Positions 28,777 through 38,661 of a stretch of DNA of 64,000 nt are shown here, in pieces (within the stretch, counting starts at the first letter, position 1; every line of letters begins with the position of its first letter). A program made the translations under genes and the position numbers. The stretch comes from Acidisoma silvae (GTDB taxonomy: Bacteria; Pseudomonadota; Alphaproteobacteria; Acetobacterales; Acetobacteraceae): assembly GCF_020618775.1 (NCBI RefSeq), contig NZ_JAESVB010000016.1:1-64000 (forward strand). Direction: 5' to 3'. The notes under the pieces were generated by a model, which worked only from the letters and a program-made list of their open reading frames with translations, ran no database searches and was not told where the DNA came from.

Positions 28777-30417
28777 ATGAGCGACTATATTGTCATCGGT
28801 GGAGGATCTGCCGGCTGCGTGCTGGCGAACCGGCTGTCGGCTGACCCCGATATCAAAGTGACCCTTCTCGAAGCCGGAGGCCATGACAAAAGCCCCTTTA
28901 TCCGCATGCCCGCAGGCTATTTTCAGCTCATGAAAACCGGCCAGATCGACTGGGGATATCACACCGTCCCCCAGCAGCATCTTAATAACAGAACATTGTT
29001 TTGGCCACGCGCCAAAGTCCTTGGCGGATGCAGCGCCGTCAACGGCATGATCTATATTCGTGGCCACGCGTCGGATTATGATCTTTGGGCCCAGATGGGC
29101 AATCGCAACTGGTCCTATGACGATTGCCTACCCTATTTCAAACGCTCCGAAGGATGGAAGGACGGTGGCGACGCATTTCATGGCGGGCAAGGTCCGCTCA
29201 AGACCAGCCGCTATGGCCTGAAACACCCGTTTTCGAAGGCCTTCGTCGAAGCCGGCGTTCAGGCGGGCTATCCTCGCACATCGGATTTCAACGGCAGCAA
29301 TCAGGAAGGCTTCGGCCCCTGCGACAGCACGCTGGACCTGACCGGCAAGGTACCGGTGCGGTCAAGTGCGGCTCACAGCTACCTTCGCCCCGTCAAGGAC
29401 CGTAAAAATCTGGAGATCATTACCGGGGCTATGGTCTCGAAGATCATCATCGAACATGGCACCGCCGTCGGGGTGGAATATATCAAGGATCAGAAGCGCT
29501 ATCGCCTGAACGCCAATCGGGAGGTGATTCTGTCCGGCGGCGCCGTCAATTCACCGCAGCTGTTACAGCTTTCGGGTATCGGTAACCCTGATCATCTCAG
29601 GCCGCTGGGCATCGACATCGCGGCAGCCCTGCCCGGCGTCGGCCAAAACCTCCAGGATCACCTCGCACTCAGCGTCAAGCAGCGGTCTTCGCAGCCGATT
29701 TCGATGCTGCCGATGGTCAAGCCTGTACGATCTGCCCTGGCGCTCGGCCAATATCTTCTCAACGGCACAGGACCGGCGGCCTATCATGGCGTCGAGGCAC
29801 TGGCCTTCGTGAAGACAAGGCCTGAGCTGGTGGCGGCAGATTTGCAATATCATTTCATGCTCATCATGTACGATGACCATGGACGCAACATCATCCCCGA
29901 GCACGGGTTCATGCCCTATTTCAATATCGCCCGACCCGAGAGCCGCGGCTCGATCATGATCAACTCGGTCGATCCGACCAAGCATCCAACAATCCAGCCG
30001 AATTATTTTGAGCGGTCGGAGGACGTTCGCGTCATGCGCGACGGCATCAAGATCAGCCGCCAGATCATCGCGCAGCGTGCTTTTGATCCCTATCGCGGCA
30101 CGGAATATGGCCCTGGGTCCGAGGTGAAGAGCGACCAGGATATCGATGCCTATGTCCGGGCCAATATCGAATCGATCTATCATCCGGTCGGAACCTGCAA
30201 GATGGGCTCGGACAGCATGGCTGTCGTCGACGATCGGCTGCGTGTTCATGGCATCGATGGGCTGCGTGTGGTGGACGCTTCCATCATGCCGACACTCACC
30301 ACCGGCAATACCAACGCGCCCACGATCATGATTGCCGAACGTGCGGCGGACTTTATTCTTGGCCGGGGGACGACGGCGGGCACGCGACCTGCGGGGCAGT
30401 CCGGCCTCGCGGCCTGA
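28777..30417 (+). CDS. GMC-family FAD-dependent alcohol oxidoreductase (choline dehydrogenase-like)
   Basis: A ~546-residue flavoprotein with the N-terminal FAD loop DYIVIGGGSAGCVLANRL, GGCSAVNGMIYIRGHASDYDLWA (GMC signature 1), GGAVNSPQLLQLSGIG (signature 2) and the catalytic His/Asn region YHPVGTCKMG ... TGNTNAPTIMIAERAAD. It oxidises primary or secondary alcohols to aldehydes or ketones using a quinone or other acceptor. The ATG at 28777 behind GAGGG gives the standard N-terminus; the upstream ATG at 28738 adds 13 extra residues. A regulon operator stands upstream and the FadR-type regulator gene converges 22 bases downstream. Confidence 0.9.
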   Translation: MSDYIVIGGGSAGCVLANRLSADPDIKVTLLEAGGHDKSPFIRMPAGYFQLMKTGQIDWGYHTVPQQHLNNRTLFWPRAKVLGGCSAVNGMIYIRGHASDYDLWAQMGNRNWSYDDCLPYFKRSEGWKDGGDAFHGGQGPLKTSRYGLKHPFSKAFVEAGVQAGYPRTSDFNGSNQEGFGPCDSTLDLTGKVPVRSSAAHSYLRPVKDRKNLEIITGAMVSKIIIEHGTAVGVEYIKDQKRYRLNANREVILSGGAVNSPQLLQLSGIGNPDHLRPLGIDIAAALPGVGQNLQDHLALSVKQRSSQPISMLPMVKPVRSALALGQYLLNGTGPAAYHGVEALAFVKTRPELVAADLQYHFMLIMYDDHGRNIIPEHGFMPYFNIARPESRGSIMINSVDPTKHPTIQPNYFERSEDVRVMRDGIKISRQIIAQRAFDPYRGTEYGPGSEVKSDQDIDAYVRANIESIYHPVGTCKMGSDSMAVVDDRLRVHGIDGLRVVDASIMPTLTTGNTNAPTIMIAERAADFILGRGTTAGTRPAGQSGLAA

Positions 30418-30439
30418 CCGGATTGGTTGGGAAGCGCTG

Positions 30440-31198
30440 TTACCGGGTTAAGGTGCGGCGCTTCCTCACCGGCTTTACCCTGGCGTCAATCGGAGGCGGT
30501 TGATCGTCCAATTTGGCAACCGCTGGCCCGGTTCCGCCATGAGACAGAAACCACTGCGCTGTATTTTCGATATCGACCTTCAACGCCTTGGCAGCCTGCT
30601 TCCCGTTTTTGGCGACAACGGCCGCTATGATGCTGTCATGGACAAAAACCGCTTCGCGGAAAACCTCGCTGCCGGACATATCAACGACAAGCGCCGCCAG
30701 ATAAGGACCGCTGCGCAGCCACAATATATCAATGAGTTCCAAAAGCGTGGCGTTGCCGCAGCCTTCATATAACCGGGAATGAAATTCCTGATTGCTCTCC
30801 AGCGCCAGCGTCAGATCGCCTTCGTCCAAGGCGAGCGCCATAGCCGCATTGGCTTCTCGCAGACGCTCGACAAAGGCGGCATCCGCATTGTCTGCCGCCA
30901 GTTCAGCCGCCCGGCCTTCGATCATGGCGCGGACCACAACAAGCTCCTCGAAGCCGTCCGCGGTAATCTCAGGGATTTTGAAGGTTCGATCGGCCTGTTG
31001 GACAAGCGCCTTCTCCGCCGTCAGCCGTTTGATGGCTTCACGGATCGGCATGTCACTGGTGCCGAAACGGGCGGCCAGTCCCCGAATTGTCAGGGTCTGG
31101 CCAGAGGTGAAGACGCCTTTCCGCATGGCGTCGCGTATTCTGCCATAGACCCGATCATGAAGGCTGCGAATGTCAATCAGGTCTCGTGCGCCGTCCAT
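30440..31198 (-). CDS. GntR-family regulator, FadR/FCD subfamily
   Basis: A ~252-residue regulator. The winged helix covers residues ~10-75 (SLHDRVYGRIRDAMRKGVFTSGQ; RFGTSDMPIREAIKRLTAEKAL). An all-helical FCD domain follows (RAMIEGRAAELAADNAD; NQEFHSRLYEGCGNATLLELID; HDSIIAAVVAKN), with metal/ligand histidines in place. The C-terminus is basic (KPVRKRRTLTR). ATG at 31198 (AGAGG site) is preferred over TTG at 31204. It is the last gene behind the transporter-ALDH-SDR operon (~90-base gap) and convergent with the GMC gene. The palindrome CTGTGATCACAG at three nearby promoters is its most likely binding site (inference). Confidence 0.87.
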   Translation of the reverse strand: MDGARDLIDIRSLHDRVYGRIRDAMRKGVFTSGQTLTIRGLAARFGTSDMPIREAIKRLTAEKALVQQADRTFKIPEITADGFEELVVVRAMIEGRAAELAADNADAAFVERLREANAAMALALDEGDLTLALESNQEFHSRLYEGCGNATLLELIDILWLRSGPYLAALVVDMSGSEVFREAVFVHDSIIAAVVAKNGKQAAKALKVDIENTAQWFLSHGGTGPAVAKLDDQPPPIDARVKPVRKRRTLTR

Positions 31199-31290
31199 CG
31201 GCAAGCCTCTTCCCGTTCCTAACCGATAATACGCGACCGGCTGGCCCGTGGCCAGTTCGCGCCACCAGTCTCGCCTGGCCAGACTGGTGG

Positions 31291-32103
31291 CTAGACGCTG
31301 AAGGTGAGCGTGGTCTCCTCGATCGTCAACGGCGACCGATAGCTTTCAAAATTCCCGCAAACGCCGAACGATTGGCCGGAAATATGCTTGGCCCAGTCAG
31401 AGCCGAGATACAGCACCATGGCCGCGACCTCCTCCATACTGATCAGCGCATGGAGCGAGATATTGTGAAGCATGGCGGCCAGATAGGCCTGGCGGTCGAT
31501 CCCCTTGGCATCCGCCTGTTCATCCACGACGCGCTTGCCCCTGGGGCCGTCGATCAACCCCGGCAGTACGGCATTGACGCGAATATTATGGCTGCCAAGC
31601 TCGATCGCCAGAACATCCGTCAATCCGCGTACCGCGTATTTCGTGGTCGAATAGGGCGTACGCATCGGCATCCCGATGCGCCCCGCCGTCGAGGAGATAT
31701 TGATAATGGCGCCGCTTTTCTGACGTTTCATCATCGGTACGGCGCGACGAACGCAGTAGAAGGCGCCGTTGATATTGACGGCAACCGTCGCGTCCCACTC
31801 GGCATCGGTGATATCCTCGACCAGCTTGGTCGGGCCGGCGATGCCCGCGTTATTGACGAGAACATCAAGCCCGCCCCATTTCGCTTCGATGTCCGAAAAG
31901 ACGGGATCCATCTCCCGCGAGGACGAGACATCCGCCCGCGAAACGCCAATGCCCAGTTCGGCCATCGCGGCTAGCGCCCTGGTATCGACGTCGCAAATAT
32001 GCACGCGCGCACCGGCCTCCCGAAAGGCCAATGCCGTCGCCCGGCCGATGCCGGAAGCACCGGCGGTGACGAATACGCGCTTGCCCTCGGCCGTTACTTG
32101 CAT
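31291..32103 (-). CDS. Short-chain dehydrogenase/reductase (SDR)
   Basis: A ~270-residue classical SDR: VFVTAGASGIGRATALAF cofactor loop, VNNAGIAGP, the catalytic Ser in INISSTAGRIG and YSTTKYAV with Tyr and Lys. The ATG at 32103 has GAGGA upstream; an in-frame ATG at 32118 is the alternative. It interconverts a secondary alcohol and a ketone. It lies between the aldehyde dehydrogenase (65-base gap) and the regulator. Together with the beta-keto acid cleavage enzyme nearby it could make a 3-keto acid from a 3-hydroxy acid (inference). Confidence 0.88.
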   Translation of the reverse strand: MQVTAEGKRVFVTAGASGIGRATALAFREAGARVHICDVDTRALAAMAELGIGVSRADVSSSREMDPVFSDIEAKWGGLDVLVNNAGIAGPTKLVEDITDAEWDATVAVNINGAFYCVRRAVPMMKRQKSGAIINISSTAGRIGMPMRTPYSTTKYAVRGLTDVLAIELGSHNIRVNAVLPGLIDGPRGKRVVDEQADAKGIDRQAYLAAMLHNISLHALISMEEVAAMVLYLGSDWAKHISGQSFGVCGNFESYRSPLTIEETTLTFSV

Positions 32104-32168
32104 CGCATCTATCCTCATCAGAACTTAGGTCGGAAGGGGCAACCGGCTGGATGCCCCTTCCCTTCAGG

Positions 32169-33665
32169 TCAGAGATTCGCGGCGACCGCCTTGACCTCGG
32201 TGTAAAGCTCGATCGCCTCGGCCCCCATTTCCCGGCCCCAGCCGGACTGCTTATAGCCGCCGAAGGGCAGAGCGACATCATTGGGCAGATGCGCATTGAT
32301 CCAGACAGTGCCGGCCTTGATCTTGCGAGCCAGCTTATGGGCCACGCCGATATCGCGCGTCCAAATACTGGCACCCAAACCATAGGGGGTATTATTGGCC
32401 TGAGCGGCGATCCGGGCCAGGTCATCATCATCGAAGGGCATGGCGCAGGCCACAGGCCCGAAGATCTCTTCTTTCACGACAGACATATCGGGCGATGTAT
32501 TGGCAAAAATCGTCGGCTTGACGAAATAGCCCTCATTGCCCCAGCGTTCGCCACCGGTCACGACCTCGGCGCCGTCGCGCTTGCCGGCATCCATGAAGCC
32601 GGTCACGCGATCAAGCTGTTCCTGCGATACCAGCGGCCCGATGCGGCTGGACGGATCAAGGCCCGGACCGATCTTGTATTTGGACGCTTCGTCGGCCAGG
32701 CCGGTCATCAGCTTGTCGAAGACCTTTTTATGCACCAGCATCCGGGAACCCGCCGTGCAGCACTGACCGGAATTGAAGAAGATGCCGGACGCCGTGCCGG
32801 AGATCGTCACATCCATGTCAGCGTCCGGGAAGACGATCACCGGCGATTTGCCGCCGAGCTCAAGACTGACTTTCTTGAGGTTGCCGGCAGCGGCCTTGAC
32901 GATCAACCGGCCCACCTCGGTCGACCCCGTGAAGGCGATCTTATCGACGTCATGATGGGCCGCCAAAGCCGCACCCGTCATGCCGTCACCCGTGAGGATG
33001 TTGAGCACGCCATCGGGGAACCCGACGTCCTGCACGATTTCACCCAGCCGCAGGACAGACATCGGCGTCTGCTCCGCCGGTTTCAGAATGATCGTGCAGC
33101 CGGCAGCCAAGGCCGGGGCAATTTTCCAGACCGCCATGAGAAGCGGAAAATTCCACGGCACGATCTGACCGACGACGCCGACAGGTTCGCGCATGGTATA
33201 GGCGTGCCAGTCGCCCGGAATCGATACCGGGATGCTTTCGCCATTCAGTTTGGTACACCAACCGGCCATATAGCGCAGTAATTCACAGCAAAATGCCAGA
33301 TCGACATTGCGCGCGTCCTTGAAGGGCTTGCCGTTGTCGATGCTTTCCAGCTGCGCCAGCTCATCCGCATGGGCCTCCAGACTATCCGCCAGGCGCCAGA
33401 TGAGCTTGCTGCGCTCCACCGGCTTCATGGACGGCCAGGGACCGGATTCGAATGCCTTGCGGGCGGCCGCGACCGCGCGGTCCACATCTTCCGCTTGCGC
33501 TTCCGCGACCTGCGCAATTTCCTGCCCATTGGCCGGATTGAAGACCGGGAACATCTTGCCGGACAGGGCGTCAACCCAAGCGCCGCCAATCATGAGCTTA
33601 TGGCGTTTCTTGAGGAAGCCCTGATTCTCTGCCGAAAGCCCGGTTCCATTGACCATGTAATTCAT
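32169..33665 (-). CDS. Aldehyde dehydrogenase (betaine/phenylacetaldehyde type)
   Basis: A ~498-residue ALDH with IVPWNFPLLMAVWKIAPALAAGCTI cofactor region, FTGSTEVGR, general base Glu in LELGGKSPVIVF, nucleophile in NSGQCCTAGSRM, EEIFGPV and the C-terminal PFGGYKQSGWGREMG. The ATG at 33665 has AGGGAG at proper spacing; the ATG at 33671 directly abuts that site. It oxidises an aldehyde, likely the product of the GMC or another alcohol dehydrogenase of this regulon. Fourth gene of the binding protein-ATPase-permease-ALDH-SDR-GntR series. Confidence 0.92.
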   Translation of the reverse strand: MNYMVNGTGLSAENQGFLKKRHKLMIGGAWVDALSGKMFPVFNPANGQEIAQVAEAQAEDVDRAVAAARKAFESGPWPSMKPVERSKLIWRLADSLEAHADELAQLESIDNGKPFKDARNVDLAFCCELLRYMAGWCTKLNGESIPVSIPGDWHAYTMREPVGVVGQIVPWNFPLLMAVWKIAPALAAGCTIILKPAEQTPMSVLRLGEIVQDVGFPDGVLNILTGDGMTGAALAAHHDVDKIAFTGSTEVGRLIVKAAAGNLKKVSLELGGKSPVIVFPDADMDVTISGTASGIFFNSGQCCTAGSRMLVHKKVFDKLMTGLADEASKYKIGPGLDPSSRIGPLVSQEQLDRVTGFMDAGKRDGAEVVTGGERWGNEGYFVKPTIFANTSPDMSVVKEEIFGPVACAMPFDDDDLARIAAQANNTPYGLGASIWTRDIGVAHKLARKIKAGTVWINAHLPNDVALPFGGYKQSGWGREMGAEAIELYTEVKAVAANL

Positions 33666-33707
33666 CGTCATCTCCCTTTATTGTTTTGTCGCGTCGCGTG
33701 CGGAGGC

Positions 33708-34724
33708 TCAGCGCGTTCCGCCCATTCCGACGCGAATGGCATCGACCGCCACCGCGATGAAGATCAGGAAGCCACCGATCATATCCACGTAGAAGGACGG
33801 GACATTCACGACCGCCAGGCCGACATGGATAACCGTCAGCAGCAGCACGCCACCCAAAATGCCCCAGGTGTCACCACGACCGCCGAAGACGCTGACACCG
33901 CCGATGATGGGGGCCGCGATGGAGTAGAGCAGAAAACCCTCGCCCTGATCCGATGTGATGGCCATCTGCCAGGATGCGAGAAAATAGCCGGCAATCCCGG
34001 CAATGAACCCGGACAGGGTGAAGGCCACGATCTTGACCTTGTTGACGCGGATACCTGCGACATGGGCGGCGGCCGCATTGCCGCCGGTCGCGTATAGCTT
34101 GCGCCCGAAAACCGTGCGCCGCAGCAGCACCGCCATGCCGATGAAGCCGACGAAGAGAACCAGCGGCATGACCGGCCAACCGCCGACGGTGGTTTGCCCC
34201 ACCCAGGTATAGGCATCGGTAAAATCAGTGATCGTGGCACCCTGGGTGATGGCCAAAAGGCCGCCCTGCAGGATGATCATCATGCCCAATGTCTCGATCA
34301 GGGAGACCATGCGCAGGCGGGTGATGCACAAGCCGTTGAAGAAGCCGATCAAGGTCGCGGCACCGACACCCACAATGACGCCGAGGAAGGTCGGCATGTG
34401 CAGTTGCAGAATCGCCAGCGCGCCGATGGCGGAGGATATGCCCATATTGCCGGCAATCGACAGATCGATCTCTCCCACCAGCAACGGCAATGACGCGGCG
34501 AGGCCCAGAAGGCCCAGAACGGTCGCCTGGGTCAGGATGTTTTGAAGGTTAGATGTGGTGAAGAAGAACTTGTTGAGCAGGCCGAAGACGATGACGAGGC
34601 CGACCAGCCAGATCCACACGACATATTTCAGCAGAAGCTGAACGGAAGGGCTGGCGCCGGCATTTTTGGCGACGGCACCCGGCGCCACCGCAACGGTTGG
34701 CATCACACTGGTTTTTGTATTCAT
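33708..34724 (-). CDS. Sugar-type ABC transporter permease (RbsC family)
   Basis: A ~338-residue inner-membrane permease of the CUT2/branched-chain-like family: a polar N-terminus, then ~9-10 helices with LLVGEIDLSIAGNMGISSAIGAL, the cytoplasmic loop GRKLYATGGNAAAAHVAGIRVNKVKI (coupling to the ATPase) and IIGGVSVFGGRGDTWGILGGVLLL. ATG at 34724 lies 16 bases after the ATPase stop; the longer frame upstream overlaps the ATPase gene and is discounted. It imports the regulon substrate with the adjacent ATPase and binding protein. Confidence 0.92.
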   Translation of the reverse strand: MNTKTSVMPTVAVAPGAVAKNAGASPSVQLLLKYVVWIWLVGLVIVFGLLNKFFFTTSNLQNILTQATVLGLLGLAASLPLLVGEIDLSIAGNMGISSAIGALAILQLHMPTFLGVIVGVGAATLIGFFNGLCITRLRMVSLIETLGMMIILQGGLLAITQGATITDFTDAYTWVGQTTVGGWPVMPLVLFVGFIGMAVLLRRTVFGRKLYATGGNAAAAHVAGIRVNKVKIVAFTLSGFIAGIAGYFLASWQMAITSDQGEGFLLYSIAAPIIGGVSVFGGRGDTWGILGGVLLLTVIHVGLAVVNVPSFYVDMIGGFLIFIAVAVDAIRVGMGGTR

Positions 34725-34740
34725 TGTTGTTCTTCTTCGA

Positions 34741-36264
34741 TCAATGAAGAGGCTGATGCGAAGCGGAGACGGATCTGTCGGATGCGGAATAGGCCATCTC
34801 AAACACATCCTCTTTCGTCAAACCATGTGCCGGCTCGATGGCGCTGATGCGACCATCGACAAACAAGGCCACCCGATCGACAATCCGCAGCATCTCCTCG
34901 ATGTCGGAGGTGATGATAATAACGGAAACGCCCCTGTGGCTCAGATCGTCGACCAGACGATGCACTTCTTCCTTGACGCCCACATCAATGCCTCGCGTCG
35001 GCTCGTTCAGGATAACAAGCCGTGGTTCGGTCGCGACCAGGCGGGACAGCAGAACCTTCTGCTGATTACCGCCGCTGAGCGAGCCGAGCGGCGCCGCATG
35101 CGACGCCGCCTTGACCGCGAACAGTCGCCAGAATTTCTCGACTAATTGGCGTTCCGCGCTGCGCGACACCCAGCCGAAGCGAGAGACCGCCGGCAGGCTG
35201 GACAAGGTCATGTTCTCGGCAATCGACTGGATGGCGATGATACCGTCGCGCAGTCGGTCTTCCGACAGGAAGGCGATGCCGGTGCGCAGCGCTTCTGCCG
35301 GGTCGCGCGGCAAAGCGTGGGCGACTCCGCTTTCATCCAGAAAGCCGCGAGCGGAGGGCATAAGCCCGTAAATGGCCCTGCCCAATTCCTTGGCACCCGA
35401 CCCTGGTAGACCAGCGAAGCCGATGATCTCCCCCTTTCTGATATCAAGGCGATCGACGCTCAGACCCGATGCGCGAACGTCACGCAGGGTCCAGACGACA
35501 TCGCCCTTGGCCTCATCCGTCACGCGTTTGAACAGATGCACGTCACGCCCGATCACCATTTCGCTGAGCGCCGACGAATCGAGGTGGGACACGACCTGCC
35601 CCTGCCCGATCATTTGGCCGTCGCGCAGAACCGAGACCTCATCGCAGATCTCGAGGATTTCTTCATTGTAATGCGAAATAAACAGGAAGGAGACGGATTG
35701 CGCCCGCAGTTGCTTCATGAACGTAAAAAGCTGATGCTTGTCCGCCATCGTCAAAGCCGTCGTCGGCTCATCCAGAATGATCAGCTTGCCGCCGCTATGC
35801 AGGGCACGCAGGATATTCAGCTTGCGTTTCTCGACCACAGACAAGGTGCTGGCCAGCCGTCTTGGGTCGAGATTGGCTTCCTCCAGAAAGGACGTCGCCA
35901 ATGCCATCATATGCCGATCGCGCACAAAGCCGGAACGCGCGGGCCAGCGCCCCAGCATCAGATTGTCGGCGACCGTCATCGGCTCGACGATCATCGGCTC
36001 CTGCGTGACAAGGAAAACACCCTTTTCCTCCATGGCCTTGACATCGGCGTCGACGATCTCTTCGCCGTTGAAGCGCATCGTGCCGCTCGTAGCCTGCACG
36101 ATCCCGGCGATAATTTTGACGAGCGTCGATTTGCCGGCGCCGTTTTCGCCGAGGAGCCCGTGGACCGATCCTTTTCTGACGCGAAGCGAGACGCCTTTCA
36201 AAGCGACGACACCGCCGTAGCGTTTGATGCAGTCATCCACTTCGATCAGATAGTCATCGGCCAT
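34741..36264 (-). CDS. Sugar-type ABC transporter ATPase (RbsA/MglA family, two nucleotide domains)
   Basis: A ~507-residue tandem ATPase. The first domain has Walker A LLGENGAGKSTL, signature LSVVEKRKLNIL and Walker B LIILDEPTTAL. The second has a degenerate Walker A (GFAGLPGSGAKE), as usual in this family, signature LSGGNQQKVLLSRL and LVILNEPTRGIDVG. ATG at 36264 follows GGGGAG; the upstream 43 codons are not conserved. It energises the adjacent RbsC-type permease. Confidence 0.93.
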   Translation of the reverse strand: MADDYLIEVDDCIKRYGGVVALKGVSLRVRKGSVHGLLGENGAGKSTLVKIIAGIVQATSGTMRFNGEEIVDADVKAMEEKGVFLVTQEPMIVEPMTVADNLMLGRWPARSGFVRDRHMMALATSFLEEANLDPRRLASTLSVVEKRKLNILRALHSGGKLIILDEPTTALTMADKHQLFTFMKQLRAQSVSFLFISHYNEEILEICDEVSVLRDGQMIGQGQVVSHLDSSALSEMVIGRDVHLFKRVTDEAKGDVVWTLRDVRASGLSVDRLDIRKGEIIGFAGLPGSGAKELGRAIYGLMPSARGFLDESGVAHALPRDPAEALRTGIAFLSEDRLRDGIIAIQSIAENMTLSSLPAVSRFGWVSRSAERQLVEKFWRLFAVKAASHAAPLGSLSGGNQQKVLLSRLVATEPRLVILNEPTRGIDVGVKEEVHRLVDDLSHRGVSVIIITSDIEEMLRIVDRVALFVDGRISAIEPAHGLTKEDVFEMAYSASDRSVSASHQPLH

Positions 36265-36319
36265 GGAAATCTCCCCAGAGAATTGCAGTATCAATGATGG
36301 AATCTGAGCAGACACCCCA

Positions 36320-37426
36320 TCACTGATAGGCGATGCCCCAGGTATTGGACGCAACATTGCCCCACATCCGGGGGTCGGAAGCATTGGTTGCATTCATGAC
36401 GAACGGCGGAATGATCAGGCGTGGACCGGTATCGCCCTGCACAATGTCGCCGCTCTCCCAGTAGTATTTCTTGTTGGTATATTTGCCCAAGGGCACTGCC
36501 TGGCCTTTCACCGAATATTTGGCCAGCATTTCAACCGCGATCTCGCTATAGGCGATTGGATCCTGCGAAATATCGGCGTCCATATAGCCTTCCTTGATCC
36601 ATTGCAGGCCGATCGGCTCACCATCGATGGTAACGAAAATGACGTGCTTCGGGTCGCCGATCTTGTGCCACAGATGCCGCTGCTTCAGCGCCGTGACGAC
36701 ACCACGGGACGGCGTATCGCTGGGCGCGTGAATGGCATCGAGGTTAGGATATTGAGACAAGGTATCGACCGTCACGCTCAGCATGTTCTTGAGCAGACCG
36801 TCGGTCGGGCGATCCAGCATATTGATATCGGGGTAGTTCTTGAAAGTCGCGTCCCAGCCGAGCTTGCGGGCACGCCAGGCGTCGCTTGCCAGCGCACCAT
36901 AGCAATTGAGGACAATGCCCTTGGCCTGTCCGTTATACTTCTTCTTCAGGAGATCGATGACCGTATTCGCCGCCATGACGCCGCCCTGGTAATTGTCGAA
37001 AGCAACGGAGATGGCGACATTGCCGCCGGTCGCCAGACTGTCGACCAGCCCGACCGGAATCTTGGCGGCGTTAGCCTTTTTGACCGCGCTCACCATGGCC
37101 TGGCTGTCGACGGTGTCACCCAGCATGGCAATCGGGCGCGTCAGCAGCAGAGAATCCCATTGCTGGATCTGCGTTGTATTATCGAAGTTGGCATTGACGG
37201 CTTGAAAGCCCCAGCCCTGGGCGGCCGCCGCGCGCTTGGCGGCTTCCTGTAAAATACGAAAGAAGTAAAAGTCGAGACTTTTATTGCTGAATCCAAGAAC
37301 AGGCGCAGCGGCGGCGGCAGGCCGCGCAGCACCGGCAAAAGCCGCGGCACCACCGGCCGCTACGACTTTGAGAAGGTCTCGGCGTTTCGGCATCAGTGAT
37401 GATGAGACGATGGTACCAGCGCTCAC
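36320..37426 (-). CDS. Periplasmic sugar-type binding protein with Tat signal
   Basis: A 368-residue substrate-binding protein of the RbsB/periplasmic-binding-protein-1 class. A twin-arginine signal (KRRDLLKVVAAGGAAAFAGA) precedes the mature domain, which begins VLGFSNKSLDFYFFRILQEAA. GTG at 37426 follows GGGAGA at good spacing; ATG at 37393 is possible. It is the first gene of a six-gene minus-strand operon. The palindrome CTGTGATCACAG lies ~230 bases upstream. Ligand unknown; the family binds pentoses, inositols, polyols and autoinducers. Confidence 0.9.
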   Translation of the reverse strand: MSAGTIVSSSLMPKRRDLLKVVAAGGAAAFAGAARPAAAAAPVLGFSNKSLDFYFFRILQEAAKRAAAAQGWGFQAVNANFDNTTQIQQWDSLLLTRPIAMLGDTVDSQAMVSAVKKANAAKIPVGLVDSLATGGNVAISVAFDNYQGGVMAANTVIDLLKKKYNGQAKGIVLNCYGALASDAWRARKLGWDATFKNYPDINMLDRPTDGLLKNMLSVTVDTLSQYPNLDAIHAPSDTPSRGVVTALKQRHLWHKIGDPKHVIFVTIDGEPIGLQWIKEGYMDADISQDPIAYSEIAVEMLAKYSVKGQAVPLGKYTNKKYYWESGDIVQGDTGPRLIIPPFVMNATNASDPRMWGNVASNTWGIAYQ

Positions 37427-37656
37427 GTATAAGTCTCCCGCTTTGACCGTTTTCCGGCCGATTATTATTGGCGTAGACGCGTTATTCTATGACGGATTCT
37501 GTCCGCAACGACAACATCGCACCAGACAAGTCTGGCGTTATTATCATGATTATGCGGTGTTTCGTCCTATTCTTACTTGGCCCAAATTCTTTGATTTGGT
37601 TTACGTCGTCTTCCTAGCAGCGTTGACGATGACACGCGGCGGAGCCCTCGTCAACA

Positions 37657-37668
37657 CTGTGATCACAG
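37657..37668. promoter_or_regulatory. Perfect CTGTGATCACAG palindrome upstream of the ABC-transporter operon
   Basis: A 12-bp perfect inverted repeat in the 37427-37681 intergenic region. The same sequence occurs at 38662-38673 and, with one mismatch, at 28628-28639. The absence of a spacer between TGTGA and TCACA argues against a CRP site and fits a FadR-type GntR operator. Confidence 0.6.
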
Positions 37669-37681
37669 ATCGCGGTATATT

Positions 37682-38614
37682 TTAGAATTCGACGGTGTCC
37701 CCACCCTTCAGCGCCAAAATGCTGCGCGCCTCATCCGGTGATGCCAGTTCCAGACCCAAACCTTCAATTATCTGCCTTGCCTGCCGAACCTGCGCGGCAT
37801 TGCTTTCAGCGAATTTGCCCGGCCCGATCCACAGACTGTCTTCCAAACCGACCCGCACGTGAGAGCCCATAGCGGCCCCCATGGCGACGATAGGCATCTG
37901 ATTGCGACCGGCACCCAAGACCGACCATTGGTAGGCATCGCCGAACAGTCGGTCGGCCGTGCGCCGCATATGCATGACGTCCTCCGGATGCGGACCGATG
38001 CCACCCAGAATGCCGAAGACCGTTTGCACAAACAGTGGCGGTGTCACCAGTTTGCGGTCCAGAAAATGCGCGAGGTTATAGAGATGGCCGATGTCGTAGC
38101 ATTCGAACTCGAATTTGGTGCCATTGCCGCCCATGGCTTTCAGGGCAAATTCGATATCCTTGAAAGTATTGCGGAAAATGAGATCCCGGCTGTTTTCCAG
38201 GAATTCGCGCTCCCAGGGATGTTTGAAGTCCTTGAAACGACCGAGCATCGGAAAAAGACCGAAATTCATCGAGCCCATATTCAGCGAAGCGACCTCGGGC
38301 TTATAGGTCGTGGACGGCCGAATGCGCTCCTCGATGCCCATGAAGGGACTGCCGCCACTCGTCAGGTTCAACACGGCATCGGTCGATTGCTTGATGCGGG
38401 ACAGGAAGGGCGCGAAGGCCTCTGGGCGCTGATCAGGCTGGCCTGTCTCCGGGTTGCGCGCATGCAGGTGCAGCACCGCCGCGCCCGCCTCAGCAGCGCC
38501 CAATGCGGCCTCCACGATCTCATCCGGCGTCACCGGCAGATAAGGCGACATCGACGGCGTGTGAATGGCCCCCGTAACCGCGCAGGTAATGACGACTTTT
38601 TTGGTTTTGGCCAT
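37682..38614 (-). CDS. Beta-keto acid cleavage enzyme (BKACE, DUF849)
   Basis: A 310-residue zinc-dependent TIM barrel of the BKACE family (Kce and relatives). Zinc histidines sit in AAVLHLHARNPETG and SHVRVGLEDSLW; the substrate loop NLTSGGSP, the core YKPEVASLNMGSMNFG and the C-terminal region VRQARQIIEGLGLE are typical. The reaction is a 3-keto acid plus acetyl-CoA giving acetoacetate and a CoA ester; the side-chain specificity is unknown. A regulon palindrome is placed between it and the HisD-like gene. It supplies the cleavage step expected after alcohol and aldehyde oxidation (inference). Confidence 0.9.
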   Translation of the reverse strand: MAKTKKVVITCAVTGAIHTPSMSPYLPVTPDEIVEAALGAAEAGAAVLHLHARNPETGQPDQRPEAFAPFLSRIKQSTDAVLNLTSGGSPFMGIEERIRPSTTYKPEVASLNMGSMNFGLFPMLGRFKDFKHPWEREFLENSRDLIFRNTFKDIEFALKAMGGNGTKFEFECYDIGHLYNLAHFLDRKLVTPPLFVQTVFGILGGIGPHPEDVMHMRRTADRLFGDAYQWSVLGAGRNQMPIVAMGAAMGSHVRVGLEDSLWIGPGKFAESNAAQVRQARQIIEGLGLELASPDEARSILALKGGDTVEF

Positions 38615-38661
38615 GAATCCCTGTTTCCTCTCGTCCCAAATCGAAGGTCACGTCCTATGAT

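Noticed and set aside
31199-31204. TTG start two codons upstream in the FadR-type GntR gene
   Set aside because: ATG at 31198 has a better-spaced AGAGG site.
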